A DNA stretch of 32,611 nucleotides from positions 1 through 32,611 of the forward strand of contig CAAFTW010000029.1 in the NCBI GenBank assembly GCA_900766045.1, read 5' to 3'. The notes below the pieces were generated by a model. That model was not told where the DNA came from. It was given only the letters and a program-made list of their open reading frames with translations, and ran no database searches. The position numbers and the translations under genes were made by a program. Below, one piece after another: positions 16,494 through 25,440 of the stretch (position 1 is its first letter; every line of letters begins with the position of its first letter). Source of the DNA: Clostridia bacterium. GTDB taxonomy: Bacteria; Bacillota; Clostridia; Peptostreptococcales; Anaerovoracaceae.

Positions 16494-16988
16494 ATGGTCA
16501 GGCGCGCGTTGATCACCGGTTCTTTTGATCCGATTACCTACGGACATATTGATATCATAAAAAGAGCGTCGTCGATGTTCGATGAACTCGTCATCGGAAT
16601 CATAAAAAACCCGAGAAAGCAGGGACTTTTTACGATTGAAGAGCGGACGGAAATGATTGAAAAGATTTTTTCCGGCCATCCGGAAATCAGCGTGGATCAT
16701 TTTCAGGGCCTTCTTGCAGACTATGTCAATCAGAGAGATTTCTGCGCGGTCGTCCGCGGCCTGCGCACCGATAAAGACTTTGCCTACGAGCTGGAAATGG
16801 CTCAGGTAAATCAGAAGTTGTTTCATGAAGGAATTGAGTCGGTCTTCTTAATGGCAAGGCCGGAATATACGATCGTCAGCTCGTCCAATGTCAGAGAAAT
16901 CGTATCAGTGGGCGGGACTCCGCCGGATGGAATGGTGCCGGATGAAATCCTTCAGAAGATGAGAGAAAAATATGCACAGAGAGGATAA
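16494..16988 (+). CDS. coaD: Phosphopantetheine adenylyltransferase
   Basis: Fourth step of CoA synthesis: 4'-phosphopantetheine + ATP gives dephospho-CoA. Protein of 164 aa. The nucleotidyltransferase motif GSFDPITYGHIDII (TxGH) is at the N-terminus, VVRGLRTDKDFAYELEM in the middle and the second motif SSSNVREIVS near the C-terminus. The ATG at 16494 follows GGGAAGG; an upstream in-frame ATG (16452) overlaps rsmD and adds non-conserved residues. Linked to rsmD as in most Firmicutes. Confidence 0.96.
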   Translation: MVRRALITGSFDPITYGHIDIIKRASSMFDELVIGIIKNPRKQGLFTIEERTEMIEKIFSGHPEISVDHFQGLLADYVNQRDFCAVVRGLRTDKDFAYELEMAQVNQKLFHEGIESVFLMARPEYTIVSSSNVREIVSVGGTPPDGMVPDEILQKMREKYAQRG

Positions 16989-17002
16989 AGGAGGAGCAGC
17001 GC

Positions 17003-17578
17003 ATGACGGTACTGGAATTGCTGGAGGAACTGGAAGATATCGTGGATACAGCTTCCTCAGTTCCGCTGACAGGAAAAATCATGGTTGATGGCAATGAAAT
17101 CCTTGAAATTGTCAGCGACATCAGAAATACACTGCCGGAAGATGTCAAGCAGGCACATTGGCTGAAGGGCGAGCAGGACCGGATTCTGGAAGAGGCAAAG
17201 AAGGAATACCAGAAACTCGTTGTAGAAGCGAAGAAGCAGGCTGATTTTTTGGTGGACAATAACGATATTACGTTAAAGGCACGTAAGCATGCCGATCAGA
17301 TTGAGAAAGAAGCAGAAGAATACGCGGCAATGCTGAAACTGCGCACCTATGATTATCTGGACCAGATGCTGTTTAAGATGCAGAAGCGCATGGACGACCT
17401 GAATAATACCTATTTCGGCTCCATGTATGACAACCTGGCGAAGACTTTCGAGGGAATCGACAGCCAGCTGGCGAACAACCGGGATGAGCTGAAAGAGCTT
17501 GCTTCCCGCACCCAGCACGGCGAGGACTGGCTGTATGAGAAGAAGCCGCAGAATAATTCTTCCGGAGGAAACAAGTAG
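17003..17578 (+). CDS. Coiled-coil protein of unknown function
   Basis: Soluble 191-aa protein, mostly alpha-helical and coiled-coil, with long heptad-like stretches of K/E/A (QDRILEEAKKEYQKLVVEAKKQ; the segment to residue 115 continues in the same style). It ends in a Gln/Asn/Ser-rich tail. Proteins of this type between coaD and ylbM in Clostridia are annotated vaguely as ATPase-like or hypothetical; I do not recognise a function. AAAGGAGGAG precedes the ATG, and the stop lies one base before the TTG start of tmcAL, so the two are co-translated. No membrane segment. Confidence 0.75.
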   Translation: MTVLELLEELEDIVDTASSVPLTGKIMVDGNEILEIVSDIRNTLPEDVKQAHWLKGEQDRILEEAKKEYQKLVVEAKKQADFLVDNNDITLKARKHADQIEKEAEEYAAMLKLRTYDYLDQMLFKMQKRMDDLNNTYFGSMYDNLAKTFEGIDSQLANNRDELKELASRTQHGEDWLYEKKPQNNSSGGNK

Positions 17579-17579
17579 C

Positions 17580-18713
17580 TTGCGTACACTCGGAATTACA
17601 GCAGAATACAATCCCTTCCACAGCGGCCACCGCTTTGCCGTGGAAGAGCTGAAGAAAAGGACCGGCGCAGACACGGTCCTTTCTGTTATGAGCGGGAATT
17701 TCACCCAGAGGGGAGAGCCGGCCTTTCAAGACAAGTGGACGCGGGCGGAAAACGCAGTTCGCGGCGGCCTGGATCTGGTTCTGGAGATGCCGGCAATCTA
17801 TGCCAGTGCATCGTCTCAGTGGTTCTGCCGGACCGGGGTGAAGATTCTCGCAGGACTCGGCTGCACGGATGTGATTGGATTCGGCAGCGAATCCGGGTCT
17901 GTGGATGAGCTCGTTCAGGTGGCAGAATTCATGAACCAGATGGAGCATGAGCTTCATGAGCGGATTTCTGCATACCGGAAGAAGGGATACTCGTATCCGA
18001 GGGCCCAGGAGCAGGCGGCTCTGGATCTTGGCGTCGCAGGCGGCGGGTTCGTTTTGTCGCAGCCAAACAACCTGCTGGCGGTGGAGTATGTCAGACAAAT
18101 CCTGAAGCTGCAAGAGGATAGCCGGCCGGAGATTGCCACGGTAAAGCGTGCTGAAGGAGACTATCTTCAGTCGGCATCGGCCCTGAGAAAAGAGGCGGAG
18201 AAAAAGGATCCAGAGCATTATGCGCTCAGGGAAGACCGGTATTTCCGCCTGGCGGAAGCGGAAATCCTGAAGAGGACAGAGGAAGAACTGGATAAAATCG
18301 CGTCTTCATCGGATGGCCTCGGTCAGAAGGTGAAGAAGGAGGCCCGCTACTGCAGGAGCCTTGAGGATCTTCTCAGCCGCTGCAAGAGCAAGGCTTACAC
18401 GAGGACCCGGATTCAGAGGATGCTGACCCAGTGCCTGCTGGGAGTGACTGCGGAAGACATGGGAAATGAGGCATTCTACGCCAGAGTGCTGGCCTTCTCA
18501 GAACGGGGCGCGAAACTGCTGAAAAAATGCCGGAAATGTGAAGACCGGACGATTCCGATCCTGACCAATGTGAATAAGGAAGCCCATTTATATCCTGAGC
18601 TTGAGAGGAGCCTTTCTGTGGATGCTTATGCAGCGGATCTGTATAATCTGATCGCAGGAAAGGATCTCTATGAGAATGCCGACTGCGTCCGCCATCCGCG
18701 GCTGATTATATAA
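17580..18713 (+). CDS. tmcAL: tRNA(Met) cytidine acetate ligase (YlbM family)
   Basis: By family, forms N4-acetylcytidine at the wobble position of elongator tRNA(Met) from acetate and ATP. Protein of 377 aa. The nucleotidyltransferase-like motif GITAEYNPFHSGHRF is at the extreme N-terminus, followed by SVMSGNFTQRGEPA and LPAIYASASSQWF-like segments typical of YlbM. I chose TTG 17580 because it places this motif at residue 5 and follows GGAGGA at 17563-17568; longer in-frame starts overlap the coiled-coil gene and add unrelated residues. Last gene of the recG-side operon; rpmF has its own promoter. Confidence 0.92.
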   Translation: MRTLGITAEYNPFHSGHRFAVEELKKRTGADTVLSVMSGNFTQRGEPAFQDKWTRAENAVRGGLDLVLEMPAIYASASSQWFCRTGVKILAGLGCTDVIGFGSESGSVDELVQVAEFMNQMEHELHERISAYRKKGYSYPRAQEQAALDLGVAGGGFVLSQPNNLLAVEYVRQILKLQEDSRPEIATVKRAEGDYLQSASALRKEAEKKDPEHYALREDRYFRLAEAEILKRTEEELDKIASSSDGLGQKVKKEARYCRSLEDLLSRCKSKAYTRTRIQRMLTQCLLGVTAEDMGNEAFYARVLAFSERGAKLLKKCRKCEDRTIPILTNVNKEAHLYPELERSLSVDAYAADLYNLIAGKDLYENADCVRHPRLII

Positions 18714-18754
18714 AAGGCTGATCAGGAGAATTTGGAAAAAGTTGCAGAAATCCT

Positions 18755-18783
18755 TTGACATAGCAGGATTTCAATGCTATACT
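18755..18783 (+). promoter_or_regulatory. Promoter for rpmF
   Basis: TTGACA (18755-18760), 17-bp spacer, TATACT (18778-18783): near-consensus. Confidence 0.85.
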
Positions 18784-18840
18784 CTTAACGTTGACGAAAA
18801 TTCTTATTTACATTATTCTTTAATGTAAGGAGGTAAGACA

Positions 18841-19032
18841 ATGGCAGTTCCAAAGAGAAGAACATCTAAAGCCAGAAGAGATAAGAGACGTTCTCCGAAC
18901 ATGAAGAAAACGGCTCCGGGTCTCAGCATTTGTCCACAGTGTCATCAGCCAAAGCTTCCGCACAGAGTTTGCCCTAACTGCAACTACTATGACGGTAAGG
19001 ACGTACTGAATACATCCAACGCAGAGGCATAG
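18841..19032 (+). CDS. rpmF: 50S ribosomal protein bL32
   Basis: Ribosomal large-subunit protein of 63 aa. N-terminus MAVPKRRTSKARRDKRRS is diagnostic, followed by the zinc ribbon CPQC...CPNC. AAGGAGG precedes the ATG. The DUF177 (YceD) gene commonly found just upstream of rpmF is not present; the preceding gene is tmcAL. Monocistronic between a near-consensus promoter and a strong terminator. Confidence 0.97.
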   Translation: MAVPKRRTSKARRDKRRSPNMKKTAPGLSICPQCHQPKLPHRVCPNCNYYDGKDVLNTSNAEA

Positions 19033-19064
19033 GATAAATTAAGAGTTTTAGATCATGATCAGAA

Positions 19065-19102
19065 AGAGACAGGTGTGCGCACGCCTGTCTCTGTCTTTTT
19101 TT
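19065..19102 (+). terminator. Terminator after rpmF
   Basis: Stem AGAGACAGG (19065-19073) with CCTGTCTCT (19084-19092), continued inward by GTG/CAC, then a T-run at 19096-19102. Confidence 0.92.
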
Positions 19103-19216
19103 GTTTTTGACCGTGGAATCCGTATAAGCCTTTCGCGTTTTCAATGTACGACAGGAAATAAATTCATCATCAGAAGAACTATTTTTCATTCTTGCCGGTT
19201 AATTTTTTGTCATTTG

Positions 19217-19245
19217 TTGAAAAACCACGGGCTGTTTGGTATAAT
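19217..19245 (+). promoter_or_regulatory. Promoter for asd
   Basis: TTGAAA (19217-19222), 17-bp spacer, extended -10 TGGTATAAT (TATAAT 19240-19245), about 35 bp before the start codon. Confidence 0.82.
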
Positions 19246-19286
19246 TTTTGTGAGTTTAAATAAAAAATGCTAAGGGGGAGAAACCA

Positions 19287-20381
19287 ATGAAAGAACTGAA
19301 AAGAAAGCTGAAGGTTGGTATTCTCGGCGGTACAGGCATGGTTGGACAGCGTTTTATCACTCTGCTGGATAATCACCCGTGGTTCGAGGTTACTACAATT
19401 GCTGCAAGTGCACACAGTGCCGGAAAGACATACGCGGAAGCCGTTGACGGAAAGTGGAAACTGGAGACTCCGATTCCGGAAGCCGTAAAGAACATCGTCG
19501 TAAAGGATGTAGCCGATGTTGAGAACGTTGCAAAGGACGTAGATTTCTGCTTCAGCGCAGTAAACATGGCAAAGGACGAGATCCGCGCCATCGAGGAAGA
19601 GTATGCGAAGACAGAGACTCCGGTCGTTTCCAACAACAGCGCACACCGCTGGACACCGGACGTTCCGATGGTTATTCCGGAGATCAACCCGGAGCACTAT
19701 GACGTCATCCGCTATCAGAAACAGCGTCTGGGCACCAAGAGAGGATTCATTGCAGTAAAGCCGAACTGCTCCATTCAGTGCTATGTACCGGCTCTGGCAG
19801 CATGGAAAGAGTACGAGCCGACACAGGTTGTCGTTTCCACCTATCAGGCAATCAGCGGCGCCGGAAAGAACTTTGAGACCTGGCCGGAGATGGTCGGAAA
19901 CATCATTCCGTACATCAGCGGCGAGGAAGCCAAGAGCGAGAAAGAACCTCTGCGCATTTTCGGACATATTGAAAACGGCGAGATCGTACCGGCTGACGGT
20001 CCGGTCATCACCAGCCAGTGCATCCGTGTACCGGTTCTGGAAGGCCACACGGCATCCGTATTCATCAACTTCGCCAAGAAGCCGGAAAAGGAAGAATTGA
20101 TCGAGAAGCTGAACAGCTTCAAGGGATTCCCGCAGGAAGCAGATCTTCCGAGCGCTCCGAAGCAGTTCATCAAGTACCTGGAGGAGGATGACCGTCCGCA
20201 GGTAAAGAAGGATGTTTACTACGAGAACGGATTCGGTGTAACATTCGGACGTCTGAGAGAAGACACGATCTTCGACTACAAGTTCGTCGGCCTTGCGCAT
20301 AACACCGTAAGAGGCGCGGCAGGCGGAGCGGTTCTGTCCGCAGAAGCCCTTGTTGAGAAAGGTTACATTGATTTTAAATAG
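19287..20381 (+). CDS. asd: Aspartate-semialdehyde dehydrogenase
   Basis: NADP-dependent reduction of aspartyl phosphate to aspartate semialdehyde, the branch point for lysine/diaminopimelate, threonine and methionine. Protein of 364 aa. The Rossmann loop GILGGTGMVGQRF is near the N-terminus, SNNSAHR in the middle, the catalytic-cysteine motif KPNCSIQ, and QAISGAGKNF and RVPVLEGHTASV for substrate binding. Length and the motif style match the archaeal/fungal-like branch (about 350-360 aa) also found in many Clostridia. AGGGGGAGA precedes the ATG. Monocistronic with its own promoter and terminator. The coding sequence is rich in GGA/GAG/AAG codons, suggesting good expression. Confidence 0.95.
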   Translation: MKELKRKLKVGILGGTGMVGQRFITLLDNHPWFEVTTIAASAHSAGKTYAEAVDGKWKLETPIPEAVKNIVVKDVADVENVAKDVDFCFSAVNMAKDEIRAIEEEYAKTETPVVSNNSAHRWTPDVPMVIPEINPEHYDVIRYQKQRLGTKRGFIAVKPNCSIQCYVPALAAWKEYEPTQVVVSTYQAISGAGKNFETWPEMVGNIIPYISGEEAKSEKEPLRIFGHIENGEIVPADGPVITSQCIRVPVLEGHTASVFINFAKKPEKEELIEKLNSFKGFPQEADLPSAPKQFIKYLEEDDRPQVKKDVYYENGFGVTFGRLREDTIFDYKFVGLAHNTVRGAAGGAVLSAEALVEKGYIDFK

Positions 20382-20416
20382 TCCTGTAAGCAGGAAAGCA
20401 ATAATGATGGAATTAA

Positions 20417-20449
20417 AGAGAATGGGCGGAAACGTCTGTTCTCTTTTTT
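20417..20449 (+). terminator. Terminator after asd
   Basis: Stem AGAGAATGGGCG with CGTCTGTTCTCT (20417-20428, 20433-20444; three G-T pairs), GAAA tetraloop, then TTTTT. Confidence 0.85.
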
Positions 20450-20477
20450 CGTCCTTTCTCTGTACCCGGCGTGAAGA

Positions 20478-20493
20478 GTCTGCTATAATAGAG
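20478..20493 (+). promoter_or_regulatory. Extended -10 promoter for ftsK
   Basis: TGCTATAAT (TATAAT 20484-20489) in the 16-mer GTCTGCTATAATAGAG, identical to the one upstream of rimO. No good -35; the extended -10 may compensate. Confidence 0.6.
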
Positions 20494-20610
20494 CAATAAG
20501 AAAGTGAGCGCTGCATAAATTATGATTCAGTTTGCGAGTTACGGCGTGCCGCGCCTGCGCGTTCACCGGGGACAAAATTCAACTTGCAAGATCTTGATGG
20601 GAGGATCGAC

Positions 20611-23600
20611 TTGGCAGGCAGAAATAAAAAAGAAAATACAGCAGCAGAAAAGAAAGGAAGAACATCCGCAAAGAAGACATCTTCGCGCTCCCGTTCTAAG
20701 AGTGAGCCGGCAGGCAGCGCAGAAAAGCGGGCGCAGATTCAGGAAGAAATGCGCAGGGCGCATGCCTCCAGAAGAATCCGGGATGTCATCAGCGGGCTGA
20801 TTTACATGGCAATCGGCCTGTTTATTTTTGCCGGTGTTCAGTTTCATACAGCCGGAGAGTTCGGAAACCAGCTGGGAATCGTGCTGAAGGGAATCTTCGG
20901 CCTGATCGGGCTGGTGCTCCCATGGTATCTGGTGTTTCTTGGAATTCTGTTCGTGACCGGGAAGGCGCTTCATTTTACCCAGCGGTCGCTCTGGCTGACG
21001 GTCGGGATTCTTCTGATTATGTGTGTCATGAACGCGGGAAGATTCATCGTCGCCGCGCAGTCAGCGGGAAACAGCATTCCGATTGATCTGGTCCAGTTCT
21101 ATAACCAGGGCGTGAACCTGACATCAGGCGGCGTCTTCGGCATGACGATCGGGGTGCTTCTGGTAAAGTTTATCGGAGAAGCCGGATTATACATTCTTTC
21201 CGTTGTCCTGCTTCTGATCTGTCTCCTTCTGCTTCTGCATACGCCGCTTTCGGCATTGATTCAGAGAAGAAGACTGAAGAAAGAAGAAGACCGCCGTCTT
21301 CAGGAAATGATGAAGGAAGAAGCATATCAGAAGGAACTGGAACGGCGGAAGAGGGAGGCGAATCTGAATCTCCAGGAACCGCTTTCTTCAAACACCGGCA
21401 TCATCCGGGACCCAAAGCAGGAATCCATGTTTGAAAGAAGCCAGAAGGAAATGGAAATGCAGCCGGCAGAAGAAGAAAAGAAGCCGGGAATTCTTCACAG
21501 CATCTTTCATTCTGCCGAGGCAGCGGCCAGAAGAGAAAAGGCGAAACATGTTAAGAAGCCTTCTAATGTCGTGGATGTGATGCATCAGCACCCGCTGACT
21601 GGTACAAAGACGCAGGAGCTTTCTGCGGAAGAAGTCAGGAATGCGCAGAAACAGCAGGAGTACGGTGAAAGCCGTATGCAGCAGCGTCCGGAACCGAAAA
21701 TTTCTTTCGGAGCATTTGATCATTCTGATATGGAAGAAGATGAAAAGACTGGGCCGGCTGGAAAGATTGATCCAGTCACAGGGGAAATACTCGGAAATGC
21801 AGGAACTGCCAGTGATCCGACAGACCGCTTTTCTCATCGTGAGTCCTCAGGATCTTACGGACTGGACCCGGTTTCATCGCCTGCAGAGGGCTTCGGCTTG
21901 AATGAAAATAAGCGCGGGTCTTCAGGATCCTACGGGCTTCAGCCTGCAGAGAAAACAGAAGCTGGTCACGGGCTTCAGCGAGAAATGTCTCCTCATGGAG
22001 ATCATACGGTTTCCTCCTCTTCTGCTGAAAGCAGGAATCCGGACGCGAAGCGGGAGCCGGCAGATTCTGCAGCGGGTTCTGCGTCCGATACAGAGAATAC
22101 GGTGACTGTTCCTGCCGGCGTCCATCAAAATGAAGATGGGGAATGGGTTTCCGATAATATGATCGAGGAAACCAGCAGAAGGGCGATGAACCGCGTACTG
22201 AAGAGCGCGGATGACCTGATGCGTGAAGAACAGGCCAGAAGAGAGCAGGAGCAGACGGGTACAAGTGGATTGTCTGGAAAAGCCTCCTCTTCCAATGCAG
22301 ATGGCATCATGCGGCCGGAGAGCTCAACAATGGGAAAGAAACAGGCGGCGGCCTCTGCGGCTGCAGCCGGCATGGCCATGGCCGGAGCAGCATCCCGGAA
22401 TATCCAGAAGAAGACGAAATTCCATTATCGTAAACCATCGCTGGATCTTCTGACTATGCCGGAGCTGCCGAGTACAGACGGCCTGAATCAGCAGCTGCGG
22501 CAGAAGGCGAGGATTCTGGAGGAGACGCTGGAAAGCTTCCATGTAGACGCTCACGTCGTTCAGGTTACCCAGGGCCCTGCCGTTACCCGCTATGAAATTC
22601 AGCCGGGACCGGGCGTAAAGGTCAGCAAGATCGTGGGCCTGAGCGATGATATTGCGCTGAACCTCCGGGCAAAAAGCATCCGTATCGAGGCGCCGATTCC
22701 GGGCAAGGCCGCTGTCGGCATCGAGGTGGAGAATGAGCATATTCAGATGGTCCGCATCCGGGAAATCATCGGATCAAGGGAATTCCGCGAGGCAAAATCC
22801 AAGATTTCCTTTGCGGTCGGAAAAGACATCGCCGGAAATGCCATTGTTGCAGATCTTAAGGGAATGCCGCATCTTCTGATTGCCGGTGCTACCGGATCTG
22901 GTAAATCGGTCTGCATCAACAGCATCATCACGAGTATCCTTTATAAAGCGAGTCCGGATGAAGTCAAGCTGGTGCTGATCGACCCTAAGGTTGTTGAACT
23001 TGGAAACTATAACGGCATTCCGCATCTGCTGATCCCGGTTGTCACGGACCCTGGAAAGGCTGCGGCAGCTCTGAACTGGGCGGTTTCAGAGATGACCGAC
23101 CGCTATAAGAAGTTTGCGGATGAAAATGTCCGCGATCTGAAAACCTATAATGAAAAAATGAAGGCCCAGGACCGTGAAGATGAGAAGATGCCGCAGGTAG
23201 TCATTATTATTGATGAGCTGGCCGACCTGATGATGGCGGCGCCAAATCAGGTAGAGGAATCTATCTGCCGTCTGGCCCAGCTGGCAAGAGCAGCGGGCAT
23301 GCACCTGATCGTCGCGACGCAGAGGCCGTCTGTCGACATCATCACGGGACTGATCAAGGCCAATATTCCGTCCAGAATTGCTTTTGCGGTTTCCTCCCAG
23401 TTCGACTCCAGAACCATTCTGGACATGAACGGAGCAGAAAAGCTGGTCGGAAAGGGCGATATGCTCTTCAACCCGCAGGGATCCGGAAAGCCGCTGCGTG
23501 TGCAGGGCACCTTCATTTCTGATGAAGAAATCAACCGGGTTATCGATTTCGTAAAGGCGCAGAATCCGCAGGAGGAAGCTGCATATAACGAGAAAGTCAT

Positions 23601-23871
23601 CCAGGATATCGAGCAGAAATCGGTTCCGGGAAATGACGATTCTGCTGATGAACTCCTTCCAGACGCGATTTCCTGCGTGGTACACGCGGAGAAGGCTTCG
23701 ACATCCATGCTGCAGCGGCATTTCCGCATCGGCTACAATCGCGCGGCCAGAATCATGGATGAAATGGAAGAACGCGGCATCGTCAGTCCGCAGGACGGAA
23801 GCCATCCCCGTCAGGTGCTGATTTCGGAGGACGAGCTGGAACAGATGAAGAATCCGGACGCGGCGCATTAG
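20611..23871 (+). CDS. ftsK: FtsK/SpoIIIE family DNA translocase
   Basis: Septal ATP-driven DNA pump for chromosome segregation (FtsK) or forespore translocation (SpoIIIE). Protein of 1086 aa: basic N-terminus, about four to five membrane helices (residues ~50-215), then a long, low-complexity Glu/Gln/Ser-rich linker to ~600 containing a short duplication (SSGSYGL twice), and the motor. The motor has VTQGPAVTRYEI, GLSDDIALNLRAKSIRIEAP, Walker A GATGSGKS at ~759, VVIIIDELADLM, ATQRPSVDIITGLIKANIPS and a C-terminal winged-helix gamma domain (LLPDAISCVVHAEKASTS...MEERGIVS) for KOPS-like recognition. The TTG at 20611 follows GGGAGG and gives MAGRNKK; an upstream TTG (20584) has no ribosome site. 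FtsK versus SpoIIIE cannot be separated here. Confidence 0.93.
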   Translation: MAGRNKKENTAAEKKGRTSAKKTSSRSRSKSEPAGSAEKRAQIQEEMRRAHASRRIRDVISGLIYMAIGLFIFAGVQFHTAGEFGNQLGIVLKGIFGLIGLVLPWYLVFLGILFVTGKALHFTQRSLWLTVGILLIMCVMNAGRFIVAAQSAGNSIPIDLVQFYNQGVNLTSGGVFGMTIGVLLVKFIGEAGLYILSVVLLLICLLLLLHTPLSALIQRRRLKKEEDRRLQEMMKEEAYQKELERRKREANLNLQEPLSSNTGIIRDPKQESMFERSQKEMEMQPAEEEKKPGILHSIFHSAEAAARREKAKHVKKPSNVVDVMHQHPLTGTKTQELSAEEVRNAQKQQEYGESRMQQRPEPKISFGAFDHSDMEEDEKTGPAGKIDPVTGEILGNAGTASDPTDRFSHRESSGSYGLDPVSSPAEGFGLNENKRGSSGSYGLQPAEKTEAGHGLQREMSPHGDHTVSSSSAESRNPDAKREPADSAAGSASDTENTVTVPAGVHQNEDGEWVSDNMIEETSRRAMNRVLKSADDLMREEQARREQEQTGTSGLSGKASSSNADGIMRPESSTMGKKQAAASAAAAGMAMAGAASRNIQKKTKFHYRKPSLDLLTMPELPSTDGLNQQLRQKARILEETLESFHVDAHVVQVTQGPAVTRYEIQPGPGVKVSKIVGLSDDIALNLRAKSIRIEAPIPGKAAVGIEVENEHIQMVRIREIIGSREFREAKSKISFAVGKDIAGNAIVADLKGMPHLLIAGATGSGKSVCINSIITSILYKASPDEVKLVLIDPKVVELGNYNGIPHLLIPVVTDPGKAAAALNWAVSEMTDRYKKFADENVRDLKTYNEKMKAQDREDEKMPQVVIIIDELADLMMAAPNQVEESICRLAQLARAAGMHLIVATQRPSVDIITGLIKANIPSRIAFAVSSQFDSRTILDMNGAEKLVGKGDMLFNPQGSGKPLRVQGTFISDEEINRVIDFVKAQNPQEEAAYNEKVIQDIEQKSVPGNDDSADELLPDAISCVVHAEKASTSMLQRHFRIGYNRAARIMDEMEERGIVSPQDGSHPRQVLISEDELEQMKNPDAAH

Positions 23872-23918
23872 CGGGACGATTCCACACAGCGGGGGAAATG
23901 CACGGCAACAGGAATTTC

Positions 23919-23951
23919 CTGGCACATTTCGTTTTGTCTGCTATAATAGAG
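23919..23951 (+). promoter_or_regulatory. Promoter for rimO
   Basis: CTGGCA (23919-23924), 17-bp spacer, extended -10 TGCTATAAT (TATAAT 23942-23947) in the 16-mer shared with ftsK. Confidence 0.72.
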
Positions 23952-24026
23952 TGACTGCAGAGGCGATTCTAGGGAAAAAATCTGCAGAAAACAGAAACAT
24001 AGATTAAAGAGAGGAATTTCAACTAT

Positions 24027-25358
24027 ATGAACGTATACTTTGATACTCTGGGATGTCTGAAGAACTTCAACGACTCAGATATGGCCATGGGCATTCTGGA
24101 AAAACGGGGCCATCACATCGTTCATTCGCCGGAGGAGGCGGATGTGATCGTGGTGAATACCTGCGGCTTCATTGATGACGCGAAGAAGGAGTCGATCGGG
24201 GAAATTTTCGATATGGCTGCCTATAAGGAGCAGGGGAAAAAACTGATCGTCTCCGGATGTCTGGTGCAGCGGTATTCTGAGGAGCTGTTTAAGGAAATCC
24301 CTGAGGCAGATGGATTTATCGGTGTCAATGATTACGAGAAACTGCCGGATCTGCTGGATCAGCTTCAGAAGGACGGAAACCGCTTCCGCAGGGTCGATGA
24401 AATGGAGAAAGGCGCGCTGGAAGAAGAAAACCGCTACCGGAAAATCCCGGAGACGGTCTACAGCACATCGATCCGCATCGCAGAGGGCTGCAACAATCGC
24501 TGCACGTACTGCATTATTCCGGCGATCAGAGGACCGTACAGAAGCCGGTCTATGGAAAGCATCGTTGAGGAAGCGCAGAGACTTGCGGACGCCGGGTGTA
24601 AGGAGCTGAATGTCATTGCACAGGACACCAGTTATTATGGAAAAGACCTGTACGGAAAACCGATGCTCGCGCAGCTTCTTCAGAAACTGACGAAAGTTGA
24701 CGGGATTCAGTGGATCCGCGTTCTGTACTGCTATGAAGAAAATATTACGGACGAGCTGATCCAGACCATGGCAGGCGAGCCGAAGATCTGCCACTATATC
24801 GACATTCCTCTTCAGCACAGCAATGATAAGGTCCTGAAGGAAATGAACCGGAGATCAACCCAGGCGTCGATAAGAAATACGATCCGAAAGCTCCGTGAAG
24901 CCATGCCGGACATCTGCATCCGGACGACCATGATCGTGGGCTTCCCGGGTGAGACGGATGAGGAATTTTCTGACCTGATGGACTTCATCCGGGAAATCCG
25001 TTTCAGCAGACTGGGCGCCTTCACCTATTCTCAGGAAGAGGGAACGCCGGCGGCTGAGCGTAAGGATCAGATCCCGGAAGATGTAAAAAAAGAGCGTCTC
25101 GGTGCTCTGATGATGGAGCAGATGCAGATTTCCAATGAAGAGAATCAGAAGCTTGTGGGGGAAACGATGTCTGTCATGGTGGACGACCGGGATGAGGAAG
25201 GTGCGTATATCGGAAGAACGGCCTATGATGCACCGGAAATCGATAATTCCGTGATTTTCACCTCTTCAAAAGACCATAAGCCTGGAGATATCGTGAAGGT
25301 GCGCATCGACGCCGCCTTTGACTACGACCTGCAGGGTGCGGAAGTTGAAGCAGAATAG
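24027..25358 (+). CDS. rimO: Ribosomal protein uS12 methylthiotransferase RimO
   Basis: Radical SAM methylthiotransferase of 443 aa that, by family, methylthiolates an aspartate of ribosomal protein uS12. Domains: N-terminal UPF0004 with DTLGCLKNFNDSDMA, VVNTCGFIDDAKKESI and VSGCLVQRY (three Fe-S cysteines); radical SAM core with the 4Fe-4S motif CNNRCTYC, IPAIRGPYRSR, IAQDTSYYG and MNRRST; C-terminal TRAM domain. GLGCxKN and adjacency to pgsA favour RimO over MiaB. AGAGGAA lies upstream of the ATG, with TTTCAACTAT between. It follows ftsK on its own promoter. Confidence 0.92.
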   Translation: MNVYFDTLGCLKNFNDSDMAMGILEKRGHHIVHSPEEADVIVVNTCGFIDDAKKESIGEIFDMAAYKEQGKKLIVSGCLVQRYSEELFKEIPEADGFIGVNDYEKLPDLLDQLQKDGNRFRRVDEMEKGALEEENRYRKIPETVYSTSIRIAEGCNNRCTYCIIPAIRGPYRSRSMESIVEEAQRLADAGCKELNVIAQDTSYYGKDLYGKPMLAQLLQKLTKVDGIQWIRVLYCYEENITDELIQTMAGEPKICHYIDIPLQHSNDKVLKEMNRRSTQASIRNTIRKLREAMPDICIRTTMIVGFPGETDEEFSDLMDFIREIRFSRLGAFTYSQEEGTPAAERKDQIPEDVKKERLGALMMEQMQISNEENQKLVGETMSVMVDDRDEEGAYIGRTAYDAPEIDNSVIFTSSKDHKPGDIVKVRIDAAFDYDLQGAEVEAE

Positions 25359-25440
25359 GAAATATCCGCCTGAGATTTAAAAGTCCGGGCATATTAATAC
25401 AGAACATGTCTTCAAAGGTAAATAACGGGAGGAAATGAAT

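Noticed and set aside
19179..20516. 445-codon minus-strand frame opposite asd
   Set aside because: Antisense shadow of a diagnostic asd sequence; spans promoter and terminator of the real gene.
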